Origin: Albugo candida
Lineage: Eukaryota > Oomycota > Peronosporomycetes > Albuginales
DNA length: 64,000 nt
Reading direction: 5' to 3'
Assembly: GCA_040437565.1 (NCBI GenBank)
Contig: JBDOQK010000004.1
Location: 682,001 to 746,000, forward strand
Below are positions 33,939 to 46,012 of the stretch, piece by piece. Under the pieces are notes generated by a model. The model worked only from the letters and a program-made list of their open reading frames with translations, was not told the DNA's origin and made no database searches. Every line of letters begins with the position of its first letter. Position 1 is the first letter of the stretch. Made by a program: the position numbers and the translations under genes.

Positions 33939-36900
33939 AATGATCTTACTTCTCTGGGACATACATATCATTATACCAAGCCCGTGCAAGTCTGTCGAAG
34001 ATCGTCAAATGTGTCAGCTTGGTACGTGAATTAACGCGCGAGTCAGACACCAACAGCTCCTGAGAGCTATGAGAAGTCAATCAGTGATACAATCGTGAGA
34101 CTTACCGCCTGATTAGATTCTGACGCGAGTTGTTTTTAGGGCTCACAAAACTGATGAAATTCAGCTACTGAGTTTCTGCTGTGAATCATTAAATTCTAGT
34201 AAACCGCTGAACTCATATATATAAAATCCGTGCTTGTTGCAACGACCACCGACAATGAAATACTTGTGATGAATTTCTATTTTCTCGTCATCGACCTCGT
34301 GGACGAGATTCTACTTACCTAAGCCGACCAAAAACTTTCGACCAGCGGCAGTCAGCAAGCATACATATGTTTCTGAGTGAATATATCTGGCACACATGTG
34401 CTTCACTGCTCGATTCTCGCAATCGCCGCAGCTCCCGCTTTGAGCAATTACGGTGTTAGCAACGTCATTGATGCAAGTCAGCCTGTGTTTGCGAGCAGAT
34501 GCCCTTTTTCGCAGAAACCACAGAATTTCTGGGAAAAATTTACGATGAATGTCCGTGTAGTGCAAGTGATAGACTGGCTAATATGTGCTTGGATATCATC
34601 GAAGAATCGGGCGTATTATTTAGCATTCTCCAATTCGCTCGAAAATTTTCTGTTCCGAAAAAATTCTACGCGTTGGCTTTGACGCTGCTGTATCATAACG
34701 TTCCCATGTGCTCTCCCTTGTGTGACCAACCAGTTTTTTATTCAAGATATCCAATTGAGAAAACTTGTGACAAAAAGGTTGCTGTTATACGGGTATCATC
34801 GAGAATACACCAGGGTCGCATTTTCACTTCGGATCTTGGTCGTGATATCCACACGCGGTGGTGGAGCTTGAAATATACTAGTTTTCGATATTTTGTTTGC
34901 TGTTCTAATTGTTTCATTTACTACATACTAATTTTCGATATTTTCACTAGTAAAGAGCACATTTTAAGCACTTGAATGCGTGAACAATCGCTATTCCATT
35001 AATACGCTGGGCTCTATAAGCGATCCTCTTCTTCGAACCTTGTGCTCGGTCATGTCGACTAAAAATGCTTCTTTGAATTAGCAATCAAGATCAAAAGATT
35101 AGTAAGTGTGCAATGCGATGAAGTGAAGTAAATTCTGGGTGCGCTCAGCATGGCTCAGTAAACTCGTTACTCTTCCCTTCAAGTCTCACGAAAACAATGA
35201 AGCCTAATTATTGAATTCCCATGGTCATAAGCCTCAAATTTTAGAGCAACGTGCATAAACACGTATGACCACATACTCTATCGTGATATAGTGATGATAA
35301 AAAGTCAGCACAGCAGCGCCCTCGATGTGGTAAAACACGAAAGCCAGATCCGTCAAGAATTTTAGATTATATAAATCAGAAGCCAGCACGAAGGATAGCT
35401 AGTCACAGACATCATGACCTTAAAAGTTCCTCATTTCAATCTGGTTGAAAGGTACAACTCAGGCACCTTTGACAGAATTCCTACTCATACTTATACCCTG
35501 GAATAAAATCTGTTAAGTAGGCTTTTTCGAGTTGTCTGAGCTGAACTATAGTTCATACCCAGAAAAATCCAAACATGATGATGCCTTTCAGCTGCTGATA
35601 GTTCGAATCTAACATTATCCAGGACCATCTTTAGTATTTGCCGATTAAATATCGTGCTCTCTCAGAGATGCAACATAGAGTCGCATACTTTGAAAAAGAT
35701 TCCTCGTGGTCGTTGAGCTGCGTACATGATAACTTCACTCATGAGAGCTTGATATAGTTTGTTCTAAACACATATAAGTACCAAGCAGAGCGAGCAACCA
35801 AAAGCGGGGAGGTAATGGAGCCGAACATGCTGATGTCGCCAGAATACCGTTTTTATGAACTTCACTGCTCAGATTTGTGATATGATCTGAAGAGCAGTAT
35901 AGCTTCTCGTCAACGACGGTCGCGATCTTTACAAGTCATGAAGATCACCTCATTTATGACCGGATAAGGTAGAGTGGTCGTCCTGTCTAGAGATATTGAA
36001 CTATATCACGCCAATACACCTTGTACAAGATCGGGACTTGAGCAGACACTCTATCAAATAGCTACTACTTCCTTCCAAGTACAGGGCTATAAACTGCTTT
36101 ACAGGAATTTTACGCTCTGCGCAGTCGACCTTATAGCCTGTGAGCACATTTATCTCATTTATTCGCTATCAGGTCAAGTGCCATCGATGTTGTCAGACTG
36201 CAAAGACCCCCTGAATCCTCCGTATTTTTGTAGAAGTCTTAATTGAAGATGACGTGCTGCAAATCTGCATAAACGAGTTTAGAACCTTATTTATTTTGAT
36301 ACCGTTGTCTGAAGTCATCTCTTAATATATATCTCCGAGCTTGCAGTCGATTTCGGTATGCATTTATGCATCGAGTTTTTCGCATCGTTGAGTCTTGATA
36401 TCTATAAGGCGTTGATCCATCCGCTTTACCTGTTATCGATTTTTCGTTTCCTCATCTCTTTACAGAGTAGCAGCACCACGGCTTTACCCTTCGTGTTACG
36501 ATACTTCATTGGCTCATTAAGTTTTATTTCAGCTTATGTGCCTCAATATAAAGTTTTTGACAGCAGAACTGAAGCTCAATTTTGATACAAGAGCGACACG
36601 TCTCATTTCACAACACTAACGAGCCAGCCTTTGTACCATAGCATTTCAAGTAATTTGATTGAGAGCTCCACTTTTTACCAAGTTTCAATCAGCATTTTGT
36701 GGCTTGATAAAAAGCTCCTTTCGTTACTTAGCGATTGCAATGCGGCGCGCACTACAAACTGGAATTGATAGCAACGTCCTGCCTCTCACTATTGTTTTAC
36801 TTTACTTACAGTCAGAATCCAAAGCCTTGCGAGGGTGATCGAAATCACCAGTATGCACTTCATCTACTGCAAGTCGCTCTACGATTCATCGGGCTTCCAT

Positions 36901-37278
36901 TCGCCTATTATCATTGTATTCGAATTCGAGCTGTTGCACGCGCTTCGCTGCCGAAACGAGACCGATAATTGTGTATCGCCACCAGATTGCCCCAAACTTC
37001 TTTGGAAACAAACATGGTTAGCGCAAATTGTGGTCTAAAGCGTCCAGGTATAAAACGTGTGCAGACACGATTGATTATCGGCACGCCATATTCATGAAAA
37101 GCATAGTAAGGTAACCCTATTTCCAGCTTACCCATTATTTTTATCCTATTTATAATATCATATCTACTGTACGTGTACGGTGATGGATGACAAATAAATT
37201 AGTAAATTGGCTACAAAGTAATAGAGAGCAGTCTGCAGTCCAGAGTCATAATAGCCTATACAAATTCCAACTACTCGA
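33939..37278. other. Gene-poor stretch, one weak coding candidate
   Basis: AT-rich DNA with many short chance frames on both strands and no recognised gene. The only frame I would flag is the Cys-rich one at 34466-34975. A short pair of related tracts, TACTA(G/A)TTTTCGATATTTT, occurs near 34877 and 34930. No tRNA, LTR or satellite was noticed. Confidence 0.45.
34466..34975 (+). CDS. Cys-rich reading frame, saposin-like spacing (tentative)
   Basis: The open frame begins within SACVCEQMPFF and contains DECPCSASDRLANMCLD and later VPMCSPLCDQ. Cysteine pairs with helical spacers and a PMCxxLC ending resemble saposin-B modules, but the distance between the fourth and fifth cysteines is too long for a standard one. 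No start with a signal peptide could be placed; a first exon near 34254 is conceivable. On the other strand, 34311-34565 also has an open frame ending at a strong GTAAGT donor, so the coding strand is unsettled. Confidence 0.25.
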
Positions 37279-38641
37279 CTATATAGTGGCACACGAAAAA
37301 TTACAATACGAAGAATCGAATTTAGTTGGTTGATTATTTAGTGGAGGAGTAATGAAATTTCCATGAAGTGAAATGAAGCCAAACCCGTACGTTTGTCTTT
37401 GAGTTGCTATTTTGGGTAGTTTACAAATAACCGTTTCGTGAGTCTTGGTGAGTGCANNNNNNNNNNNNNNNNNNNNNNNNNNNNNNNNNNNNNNNNNNNN
37501 NNNNNNNNNNNNNNNNNNNNNNNNNNNNNNNNNNNNNNNNNNNNNNNNNNNNNNNNGTTTGTCTTTGAGTTGCTATTTTGGGTAGTTTACAAATAACCGT
37601 TTCGTGAGTCTTGGTGAGTGCAGCGCCAATGACCCATTTATTGTATACATTGGAGTGAACGACCAAATAGCAACTTTCATTTCTGAGTCCCCGCACAAAA
37701 TAATTCGGCTTTGATAGTGAATATAGGATATTCTTATTAGAAGGATGACTGGACTTGAATGTCGGAAGACTCAAGTTGGGGATTTTCTCACAAATGATTG
37801 AATCAGTCAATGACTGGATGTTTGAGAGACGACTGCATCTCTTAAAATGTTAAATACCCAACTTGGGAACGAGCTGTGAACATTTCGAAAGTCGAATTCG
37901 ACCTTTTCTTTGGCGGAATAGCCACCAAATTCAATATTGTATGAAACACCTTCGAGACTCATCTGTTCCATATATTTCGATGGTACTTCGATATCGATCA
38001 AGCGATCCGACCACATACCTGGTGGAAGCACATGCATACCAGGTGGGCCTGGTCTATCAGCCCATTTGATAGAGATAAATCCAACTCCTTCATTCTCCAA
38101 GCCAGACTTTAACATTGTAAGGCTGAGGCTATGGAAGCCTCTTTGCAATGCCTCATGCTGGCTGAATGGGATGATTTGACTTTGCTCTTCTCCTCTAGGT
38201 TGGCCAAATCTCAAATTGCCTGCTAACATTACCTTCCAACAATGCGTGTTGTCGTCGTTTACAGGTGCGAGTCGGAGTTGCATGTATGACGCATTTGAAT
38301 GACGGGATGCGGCATAAAGCTACAAAAGTTTCTCAACTGCCAGCATTGTTTGAGCTGGTAAATTTGAAAATGAATTTCAATTCCATCGGCTCCACTACAT
38401 CACACAATGCAAAAGTGGGATGAAACCTTTTGGCAGCTGCATGTCAGATACGCGGGCAACTTTAATGAGTGATTGTATTTGCGATTTTATCGAACAGGGG
38501 TAAGGTTAAGCACTGGGTACAAGCGATGATCGACCAATGCTTGTGCAGCAAAGTCAAAGCCGACGCTTCATTCTTCTGCAAAACTTGTTTAACGCAATAT
38601 CCAATCAATTTTAGAGGTACGTCAGAAGCTCCGTTTGGCAT
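37279..38641 (-). CDS. Unrecognised multi-exon gene (tentative model)
   Basis: The best-supported exons are 38319-37859 and 37813 down to the gap, continuing on the left flank to a stop at 37279 once the 66-bp duplicate and Ns are removed. They join in phase 0 across a 45-nt GTATTT..TCCAG intron. The frame reads through motifs such as WKVMLAGNLRFGQPRGEE, FISIKWADRPGPPGMHVLPP and NYFVRGLRNESCYLVVHS. Short upstream exons from an ATG at 38641 are possible but weak. No signal peptide, membrane helix or known domain is seen. It lies next to a MULE remnant whose left terminal repeat starts only 75 bp upstream, so the 5' end may have been displaced. Confidence 0.4.
37457..37556. other. Assembly gap, 100 N
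   Basis: Bases 37391-37456 recur exactly as 37557-37622 (66 bp). Confidence 0.96.
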
Positions 38642-38715
38642 CGATTCGAAATGTTTGCGCAAAAATTGACTGCGTCAACAATACAATCGCACAACTTGAG
38701 TTTTGTACTATAATA

Positions 38716-38781
38716 TGCAAAAGGGAATTCCTAAACTCACCCTCGCTTTTCACCCCGTCCTTTTTTAGCCAATCATATTTG
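38716..38781 (+). repeat. Left terminal inverted repeat of the MULE
   Basis: Begins TGCAAAAGGG and ends TTTAGCCAATCATATTTG. It pairs with the reverse complement of 39792-39864 with a small insertion and scattered mismatches. Confidence 0.75.
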
Positions 38782-39210
38782 CTAACCGGATCTGCTGGAT
38801 ACAGCGACGGTAAGTTGAAGATCTCCACTGGTGGAAGATCACCATCTCGTGGAGAGTCGCAGGCAGTGAAAGGTCGTGAAGAGAAATAAGATAGTTGCTA
38901 AGGAGTTCCCAATATACCTTTTAAACAATAAGTCTTCGTGTGCGACCTTTTGTGCGGTTTCCAATAGTGCTAGAACTTGTTAGAAGGGATGCATGCAACA
39001 TTTGAAAAAATACATCAATAAAAATTCAGGGGCTTTGCTATCTGTTCATAATAGGATCAGGCTTTCTTGTGCAAATCAATTCAAGAAAGTTCAGGATACC
39101 AGTGCAATTCAACCCATCTTCGTGGACACAATAACATTTAGGAATCCAATGGGGCATGGAGTTCGATTTCGACGAGAGATATCAAATCATGCATTGAATA
39201 TAGCCCTAAA

Positions 39211-39310
39211 NNNNNNNNNNNNNNNNNNNNNNNNNNNNNNNNNNNNNNNNNNNNNNNNNNNNNNNNNNNNNNNNNNNNNNNNNNNNNNNNNNNNNNNNNN
39301 NNNNNNNNNN
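39211..39310. other. Assembly gap, 100 N, inside the MULE
   Basis: Exactly 100 N without a repeated flank; some transposase sequence is probably missing. Confidence 0.95.
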
Positions 39311-39791
39311 CCCTGGGCAAACCATGTGAACATGAATTTGATCAGCTAATTCACCACAACACACCACTTGCAAAAAGAGACTTTGACTCACGATGGTGGC
39401 TCAAGCAGGAAACCCCCATCAACCTATCATTGCCAGTCTACAACATTAATCAAGAAAGACAGGAAATTTTTGACTTGCTAATTTTGGAGCTACATCATCG
39501 AGAATATCACATTTACAATTCAATTCGCGACAATTGAACACAAACACAACAAATCAAGATCCTCCGACCATCAGGGGAAGAGGCAGGCCATCACGTTCAC
39601 GCAATCATTCAACAAAAAGACAAAAAGACATCCTTCAGCTTTTGAATATGTCCAGGCAGAAAAATCAAGCTCGGATTTTTGATCTGCAAACCCGTCACCT
39701 TCCTACATGCAGTATTTGTCAAGCAACAGGACATAATGCCAGGAGTTGCAGGTTGCGTCCTGCATCAACTTCCAGTTTTGATCAAACCAAT

Positions 39792-39864
39792 CAAAAGTGA
39801 TTGGCTAAAAATGGACGGTATGTGTGCAGGAAAAAGCGAGGGTGATTCACTATGCAAAAATGCA
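39792..39864 (-). repeat. Right terminal inverted repeat of the MULE
   Basis: The plus strand begins CAAAAGTGATTGGCTAAAAA and runs to ATGCAAAAATGCA. It is about 7 bp longer than its left partner, because CTGCACACATA replaces a shorter spacer. Confidence 0.75.
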
Positions 39865-42800
39865 CATACGTGAATATGAACAAGGAATCTAAACAAATAG
39901 GACGTAACCTTTCTTAGTGCTTTTTCACCCACCTGTAAATGGACAAATTTTCGATTACCTCTTTATCATCGTACTTAGCGCAAAAGACCCGTAATTCAAG
40001 CATAACATAATATTCTGTCGTTTATCATACCTTTTAGCTCGAACTATGTGCTCATTTGGAATGAGCCACAGATCTCCCAATTTGCAAGTGTTGAGATATC
40101 ATCTTCCCCCGTAAACGGCTAGGCGACTGCTGTTCACCTGCAGATGGAAACAGACGGCTAAAAATCACCGTTTATACCGACACGTTGATGTATTTGTCTG
40201 CATTCCGCCCATTGCCTAAGCGCCACAAGTAACGCAAATAGTTACTACCTCCCATCAGAGTGCAACGTAATTCTGCATGAAGATCGCCTTTGTGTGCAAG
40301 ACCAGTTTGTCTTGAGTATCTGTGCTGTCGTTAGTAAAGTCGCTTGAGATTCTGATGATTCAAAACACTGCGCAGAAATGACTAGAGCAGCTATGCTGAC
40401 ATCGCTTCTATAGACTAAAATTCGCCACACAAAGCTTGTGGGAAGAGTTGAGAAATTGTTATACAAAGTTGCAAGACAGAGCCGTATTGTATTTTGAAGA
40501 AGCTCAATGAACTCATAGTTTCAGAGGCACTGGTTTGAAGTGTGACATCTCGCAGCTCTTACTGATAAACAGCTTCTTCAGTAGGAACAACTTCTACAGG
40601 TAAAACATGTATACGTTTTTTCACAAGTAACAAACGTCTGATTTTATTATGGCATCATACAAGACGAGTTGTATTAATGATTTTTTGTCACGCTCGAGTA
40701 TGTTGATTATCACAAGAGATATACTATCTTCTGTTGCTAGGCTCTCAGATAATGGCTTACTGCCCTGTATATCTCAGAGCATTGACTATGTCGCCCTAGC
40801 TGAGTTATAATTACAATCTCAGTTTAATATGAAGGAACGTTCATGCAAAGAGCTGTATGCAATGACTCTTTTGATCGCAACATCTACGATCTCTCTAATA
40901 TCTACGTTTGATTCATCATTTTCAACCATGCGTTTCTTGTACTAGAAGCTCAAAAGATGAACACAAGATGGGAAGGGTTTCCATATGGACCATTTGTGAT
41001 GTCTCGAATGAAAAGGAGGAGTCAAAACGAGCAGCTAGACATTTTTCGGCCAAGAGAAGTAGGAGAATTTAAATCCATCCGTCTCATAAATACATCCATT
41101 TTGATGCACATAGGTGCTGATAAAGGAGTCGAATTTACTATAGCTTAGCATGATGTGATGCATACGTTTGTCAGTTTTAGTTCCTTTTCGTTCTGGCCGT
41201 CCTTTTGCGAATTAAGAAAACTTATCGATTACACTCGAGCAACAAATATGCAAGGACGATACTCTTCTGACTTTATCGTTTAGTGATGACCTCGTTGGAG
41301 TTAAATTGTTGTCCCACACCCTTAGTCGACTTTGTCACTAGAGGTGTAAATCGAGCTTGTTTCGTTTGCTTGCACTCAGCCCATCTTTTCTAAGAGACTT
41401 GAAATTTGTCGCACATCTCGAAACGGCAAGCTTCCCATTCGAGTATCGATTTCCAGGAGCACCTACTAGTAAGGAGTGGGATCTGAAGCATCCCATCCGC
41501 AATCGCGAACACGCTTGTAGGTTCAATGGCGCTTTTGAAGATCCAAAATTGTCACCAAGATTTTCGGTCAATACCGTGTTCCTCTTACCAAGCCATTGAC
41601 AGCAGTGATTGTTCGGTAGACTTCCTAACAACGCTTTTCCAAGTCAATGACCCAGAAATTATTCTTGTTTTGTTATTGTTTTTCACCCGACATGAGCTGT
41701 TCATTTGATTACTTATTTTGACACAGTAGAAGCCCATTTGAGTGTTAACCGGAGAAATCTTGAAAACTTCAATTTTCTTCCTTTCATGCTATACAAGTTT
41801 CGATGAATACGTCTCTGTGCATAAAAGTCGAAGACTTAAGAGACGTGTTTGCTGAATGAGGAGATTGAATTTTGCAATAAGTGTCTCTGGACAATACTAT
41901 GCCAGTAATCTCATATTTCAACGGCGGTGTGTGTGGCGTGATTCATAAGAGTTGAGCCGATTCATTCATCTCATCTGCGCTTCGAGGCATTCCAGCATAG
42001 CCTTAAGTACCGCGCTTCAATATTATGCCTTGGGCCGGACAGCGAAGCTATTCCGTGTCAACAATATGTTAGTTGTGATCTTGCACTCTCTCATTTGCAT
42101 TTGCATTTGCATCCAGATGAACTGGCAAAATCACTTGCCTTTGTAGTCCCGATCGCACTCGGCGTGGTGCATATTGAAAGTTTGCGTATCGTAAAACTCG
42201 CTTGGGCCGAACCAATTCGTAATTTTGTAGCTTGTTCCCGCACTGCTACAACCGTAGTCTATTCAATTGATGCGGCCTCTCCGCACGTATTGTGACACTG
42301 GCAACTTGTATCACTTTCATCTCGAATGTGGCTGAATCACCTTTCCATGCGGCCTATAATCATTTAGACAATGCTCGACTCGGTTGCACTGACCCACCCA
42401 TGCGGCCAGGTATGCGTTTGTATTGGCATTTGAGCGATTATCTAGTCTTGCTATTGTTGCATGCGATTGTTCATTTTGCACTTCTTGCTTCAATCGATGC
42501 ACGGTTAGCATACTATATGCTTTGTGCAGCTCAGAAGCTTGCTTGACCCAGAAAAGGAGTTCTCTCATTGTAGAGGAGGCACAGTCAAACCATGTTTTAC
42601 AATTTAGGCTCAACGTTGTCCTGCATGTAATTGCATCACTAACGCCCACATATTCCATCGTATTAGTAGGGCCATAGTTCTCCGTTGATGTTATTTAAAA
42701 ATCAATGTCACCATAGAGACGAGGTTCGTCCCCCAAGTATCGATGATTGATGACTTCAAGTTCTCTATTACATCCTCAACAACCACTACTAATCAGGCGA

Positions 42801-44773
42801 CAAATACCAGAATTGTTTAAGTGAACAACTTTCTGAAGACCGCTTTTTTTTGCTAAAATTCAATTTCTATGGGTGTCTCGGAAGCACCAACAAATCCAGT
42901 AGCCAGAATATACGTCATAATTATCAATTAGACCACTGCTCGGGCATTTGGCTAGATGTTGAGGCGATCAAAGACGGTATTGCAGTCGACTTGGAGTGGA
43001 TTTCTTGAGAGGAGCGTTTTGAATTATCAATGCATCATGCAACCATTATTTTACTTACCTTGATGCAGCGGCGTGTATCTCGTCATTTACGCTTCCGCCG
43101 TCGTCCCAGGGATTTTATACGGAACAGCGATCGCAGCGGCGACGGGTTTTACGCCCCACATGTCCGTACGATTCTCATTTATCGACATAATCGCCCATCT
43201 GGAATTTAATTATTAAATAATGTCACCTACAGCTGTCAAACTTCGCTGAGAGCATATGCCAAGATAAGTGCGTCTAGGTCTTGTTACCAAGCTTTTCTAG
43301 TAATGTGCACCTGCACCCTGTGCTCAGCTTAAATGTACCTAATAATGGCCAAAGTATGGGATGACGCATCATCCTGGAGAAGAATCCATTTTCAGTATGG
43401 GTCTGCATATGGAGAAAGATATCAGGCAATGTGTCCACATATTGCTCAAAGCTACCGACACTGCCGGCTCGGCGACATGCCGTTCTATATTACTACCAGG
43501 GCACCACCCATCTGGAAGATGGGCTGACTGGCGACATTCTTGGCGCGCACCACGCCATTAGTGCTGCATTTAATTGCCAACTGCAGGTTCGATTTTTTCT
43601 CACCAGAGAACATCATATTCGTCTACGGTCCAGGTCTCACCAGTAGTTCTTCCAGGCGGTTAAACATGCGTGATTGACAGCCCAACTTCCTTGCCCATCT
43701 TACAGTAGCGCAGCCAGTCGACGCCCTGATGCGACCTTGATGGTTGCATACTTGAAAGAGCATGCAAGCTGACAGGAATTTCGCGTATTTCCCTCGCAAA
43801 TTGATATCTTTCTATGAAGATAATTGATATGGGAACGGTAGGTGTCTGTGAATCTTGGCCACATTCCAGTATCGTTCTTTTTCGGTCTAATACAATAACG
43901 AGAATAATATGTCATGACATTTAAAGAAGCCGCTCTTTCAAAATACTAAAATGCATCGCCAGGTCGTAGCAGATGTTGACTTGTGTGATTTTTTTCATTT
44001 TTTTACATCAATTGTTTCTCACAAAATCGTAAATGTCCTGGCCTGTATCCCCTAATCGATCTTGAGGTGACTTCGAACCTTTCAACTAACTGCAAGTAAC
44101 TCTCTCAAACCGTTTCGTGAACAAGAAACTTGCCAACTACGACAAGTTCTCGGAATCAATCCGGCATATCTTACTTCTATGCTGAGTGTCGCACGGAAAT
44201 TTTGACAGAAATATTCCCATCTATGAGCCGAAGATCTCTGAAGATGCCATTTAATTTGTTACCTTGCTCAAGACACTTCCACATTGTAATCGTAAGCGAA
44301 TGTCCAGGTAGCAACACCTCATTGCTGACCATGCACACTCACTGACTCAGCGTTTCCAATGTATATGTCATATTTCTTTCCTAAATCTTTCCTACATCTT
44401 TCCCTCACCATGTACCAGAGTCCGCGTGTGGCGATTGCACTGACAAAGGCCTACATTATGGATAGCAGCGCGTCAACTCGTATAGTGTGCAATTTCATTT
44501 CTAGTGTCTTGGAATTGCTGACCAGAAGAACTTGCGCTTATGCCAGGAGTATATATCTTTGTTTATTGCAAGTAACTTGATCTGTGTTTCAACGTCTTTT
44601 TAGCAAGGAGCAAAGCAAATGCGTTCGGACGCGCACGCTTTTAGCCTGGATGACGTTTGGCTACGCGGGCAGCTCGTGGAAGCAGTTTGATAATGATTGC
44701 GATAAAGCTATCCATTATTCTATACCAGCTTCGAAAAGCTCTCGATTCACAAAAGTAATTTCGGTTTATACTT
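39865..44773. other. Gene-poor stretch of about 4.9 kb
   Basis: No gene could be supported on either strand; frames are short and lack plausible splicing. The stretch holds a small hexamer repeat (CATTTG three times, near 42092-42110) and a weak LTR-element echo at 43360-43560. The rest reads as spacer or eroded transposon DNA. Confidence 0.5.
43360..43560 (+). mobile_element. Possible eroded Ty3/gypsy-like integrase fragment (fossil)
   Basis: A short stretch resembles the zinc-binding head of Ty3/gypsy integrases, with a MEKDIRQCV-like phrase. The element is broken, with no LTRs or other parts recognised, and looks old. This is a weak, by-eye similarity. Confidence 0.2.
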
Positions 44774-45975
44774 TTATGCACGCTTTTTCATCTTCTTACT
44801 CTTTTTGACTGACGCGTGTATCGACGACTTTAGCGGAATGAGTACTTTATCTTGTGTCACCTTCCGCTTCATACGAATACGAGAAACAGCACCCGTTCCT
44901 ATTTCGCGTTGCATTTTCTTTGAAAGTTGATTCTCTCCCTTTTTGTTCTTAAAACGTTTCCCGCATACAGTAACTCTTAATTCTCGTCCATCAAATTTTT
45001 TCCCATTAATCGATAAAGCTTTCGGTACACAGCCGGCATTTCGAAAACGTACATAACCAAATCCTTTGCCAAGTCCAGTGTTCCTGTCCCGAATAATTCG
45101 AACATTAAGCACTGGTTTCTCCGTGTCGCCTTTCAAGCGCAGCTGTGAATTGAAAAAGTTTCCAAGCTACAACAAGGAGCCTATGAGAGAAAGTGATAGA
45201 ACTGCATTTACAATCCGATTGCAAACCTTGTCTTCTGTTGCTTTGAAAGGTAAATTACCCACAAAGACGCTACATAGAGGGTCCAATGAAATCTGTTCCC
45301 GATCAACTTGAATGATTCTATTCATAAACATCTGAATGAAGCTTGATAAATTACGTTTTTTTATCGATTGAGTTATGACAAAGTACCGTTCCGCTTAGTT
45401 CTAGTGCTTTGGGTACGCTTTCAGCATTGAGAAATGCAATGTAGGCATTTGCAAAGTCTTTTGCATTGTTGAGAATTTTCTTGTTTGCACAAACCTTCAT
45501 CATGAGTTTCTGATTGCCGTGTTGATCGACTGCGCAACCAGCTATTGGAACGCTGCGAAATCGAACGGACTCAATTTCTCCGCAAGATGAAAAATGCTGA
45601 GATAGTTTTTTCGAAGATGCTTCCAAAGACACATTCCCAACGAAAACGGTACGACAGCACTTCTCGTTATTATCCGCCGATTCCTCGACACTATCAGCTT
45701 CGACTATGTCATGAGTTTTGGATTTCTTCTTCTTCGTTTTCTTCTTCTCCATCGATGGATCGCTATCCACATTCACATCTGATTGAACTGTATCAATTGC
45801 ATTACTCTTCAGCTCTTCACTCACTTTCTTGGATTCTGTCGCTACTCAGGAACGGTCATTATCCATTTCGTGACAATAAAAAAAAACCTTCTACGATTGT
45901 GTCTGAATTCTTGGTCTTGCCGAAATGAAGCTCACTCTGCGCAAAAATAGAAGTCAGATCGACTTGAGACGTCAT
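44774..45975 (-). CDS. RBM34: RBM34/Nop12-like nucleolar RNA-binding protein, two RRMs
   Basis: Four exons, 45975-45888, 45844-45387, 45331-45227 and 45142-44774, all frame-preserving, give 339 residues. A Lys-rich tract MEKKKTKKKKSKT precedes RRM1 (RTVFVGNVSLEASSKKL ... ANAYIAFLNAESVPKAL). RRM2 is split by the last two introns: SVFVGNLPFKATEDK-LRLKGD, then NVRIIRDRNTGLGKGFGYVRF with RNP1 KGFGYVRF. The tail is basic and nucleolar-localisation-like (KKSKKMKKRA). RBM34 and yeast Nop12 act in 60S pre-rRNA maturation (5.8S region). The start at 45975 sits only 37 bp from the stop of the upstream UGT gene. Confidence 0.88.
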
Positions 45976-46012
45976 GACGCCAATAAATTTGTGACATAGT
46001 GTAACGCTATAT

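Larger units (their letters stand above)
38716..39864 (+). mobile_element. Degraded Mutator-like element (MULE) with terminal inverted repeats
   Basis: Terminal inverted repeats of about 66-73 bp lie at 38716-38781 and 39792-39864, sharing TCACCCTCGCTTTT, CCGTCC and TTTTTAGCCAATCA. Between them, plus-strand frames carry only the C-terminal part of a MULE transposase: LKKYINKNSGALLSVHNRI before the gap, a SWIM-like GKPCEHEFDQLIHHNTPL and RDFDSRWWL after it, then RGRGRPSRSRNHS and a zinc knuckle CSICQATGHNARSC. The DDE catalytic region is absent and the last part is in a shifted frame, so this copy cannot encode a transposase. Its size (about 1.1 kb) suggests an internally deleted element that could have been mobilised in trans. 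Target-site duplications are not clear. Confidence 0.75.

Noticed and set aside
36911-37135. 74-codon minus-strand frame with an ATG
   Set aside because: It has no family resemblance, no splicing support and no neighbour context; length is within chance for this base composition.
38622-38828. Minus-strand frame containing KYDWLKKDGVKSEG
   Set aside because: It runs through the MULE's left terminal repeat, and a related phrase appears from the right repeat, so it is repeat sequence read as protein.
42423-42677. Plus-strand frame of 84 codons with hydrophobic stretch
   Set aside because: Both strands and several frames are open here, and none shows motifs or splice sites that extend it; treated as chance.
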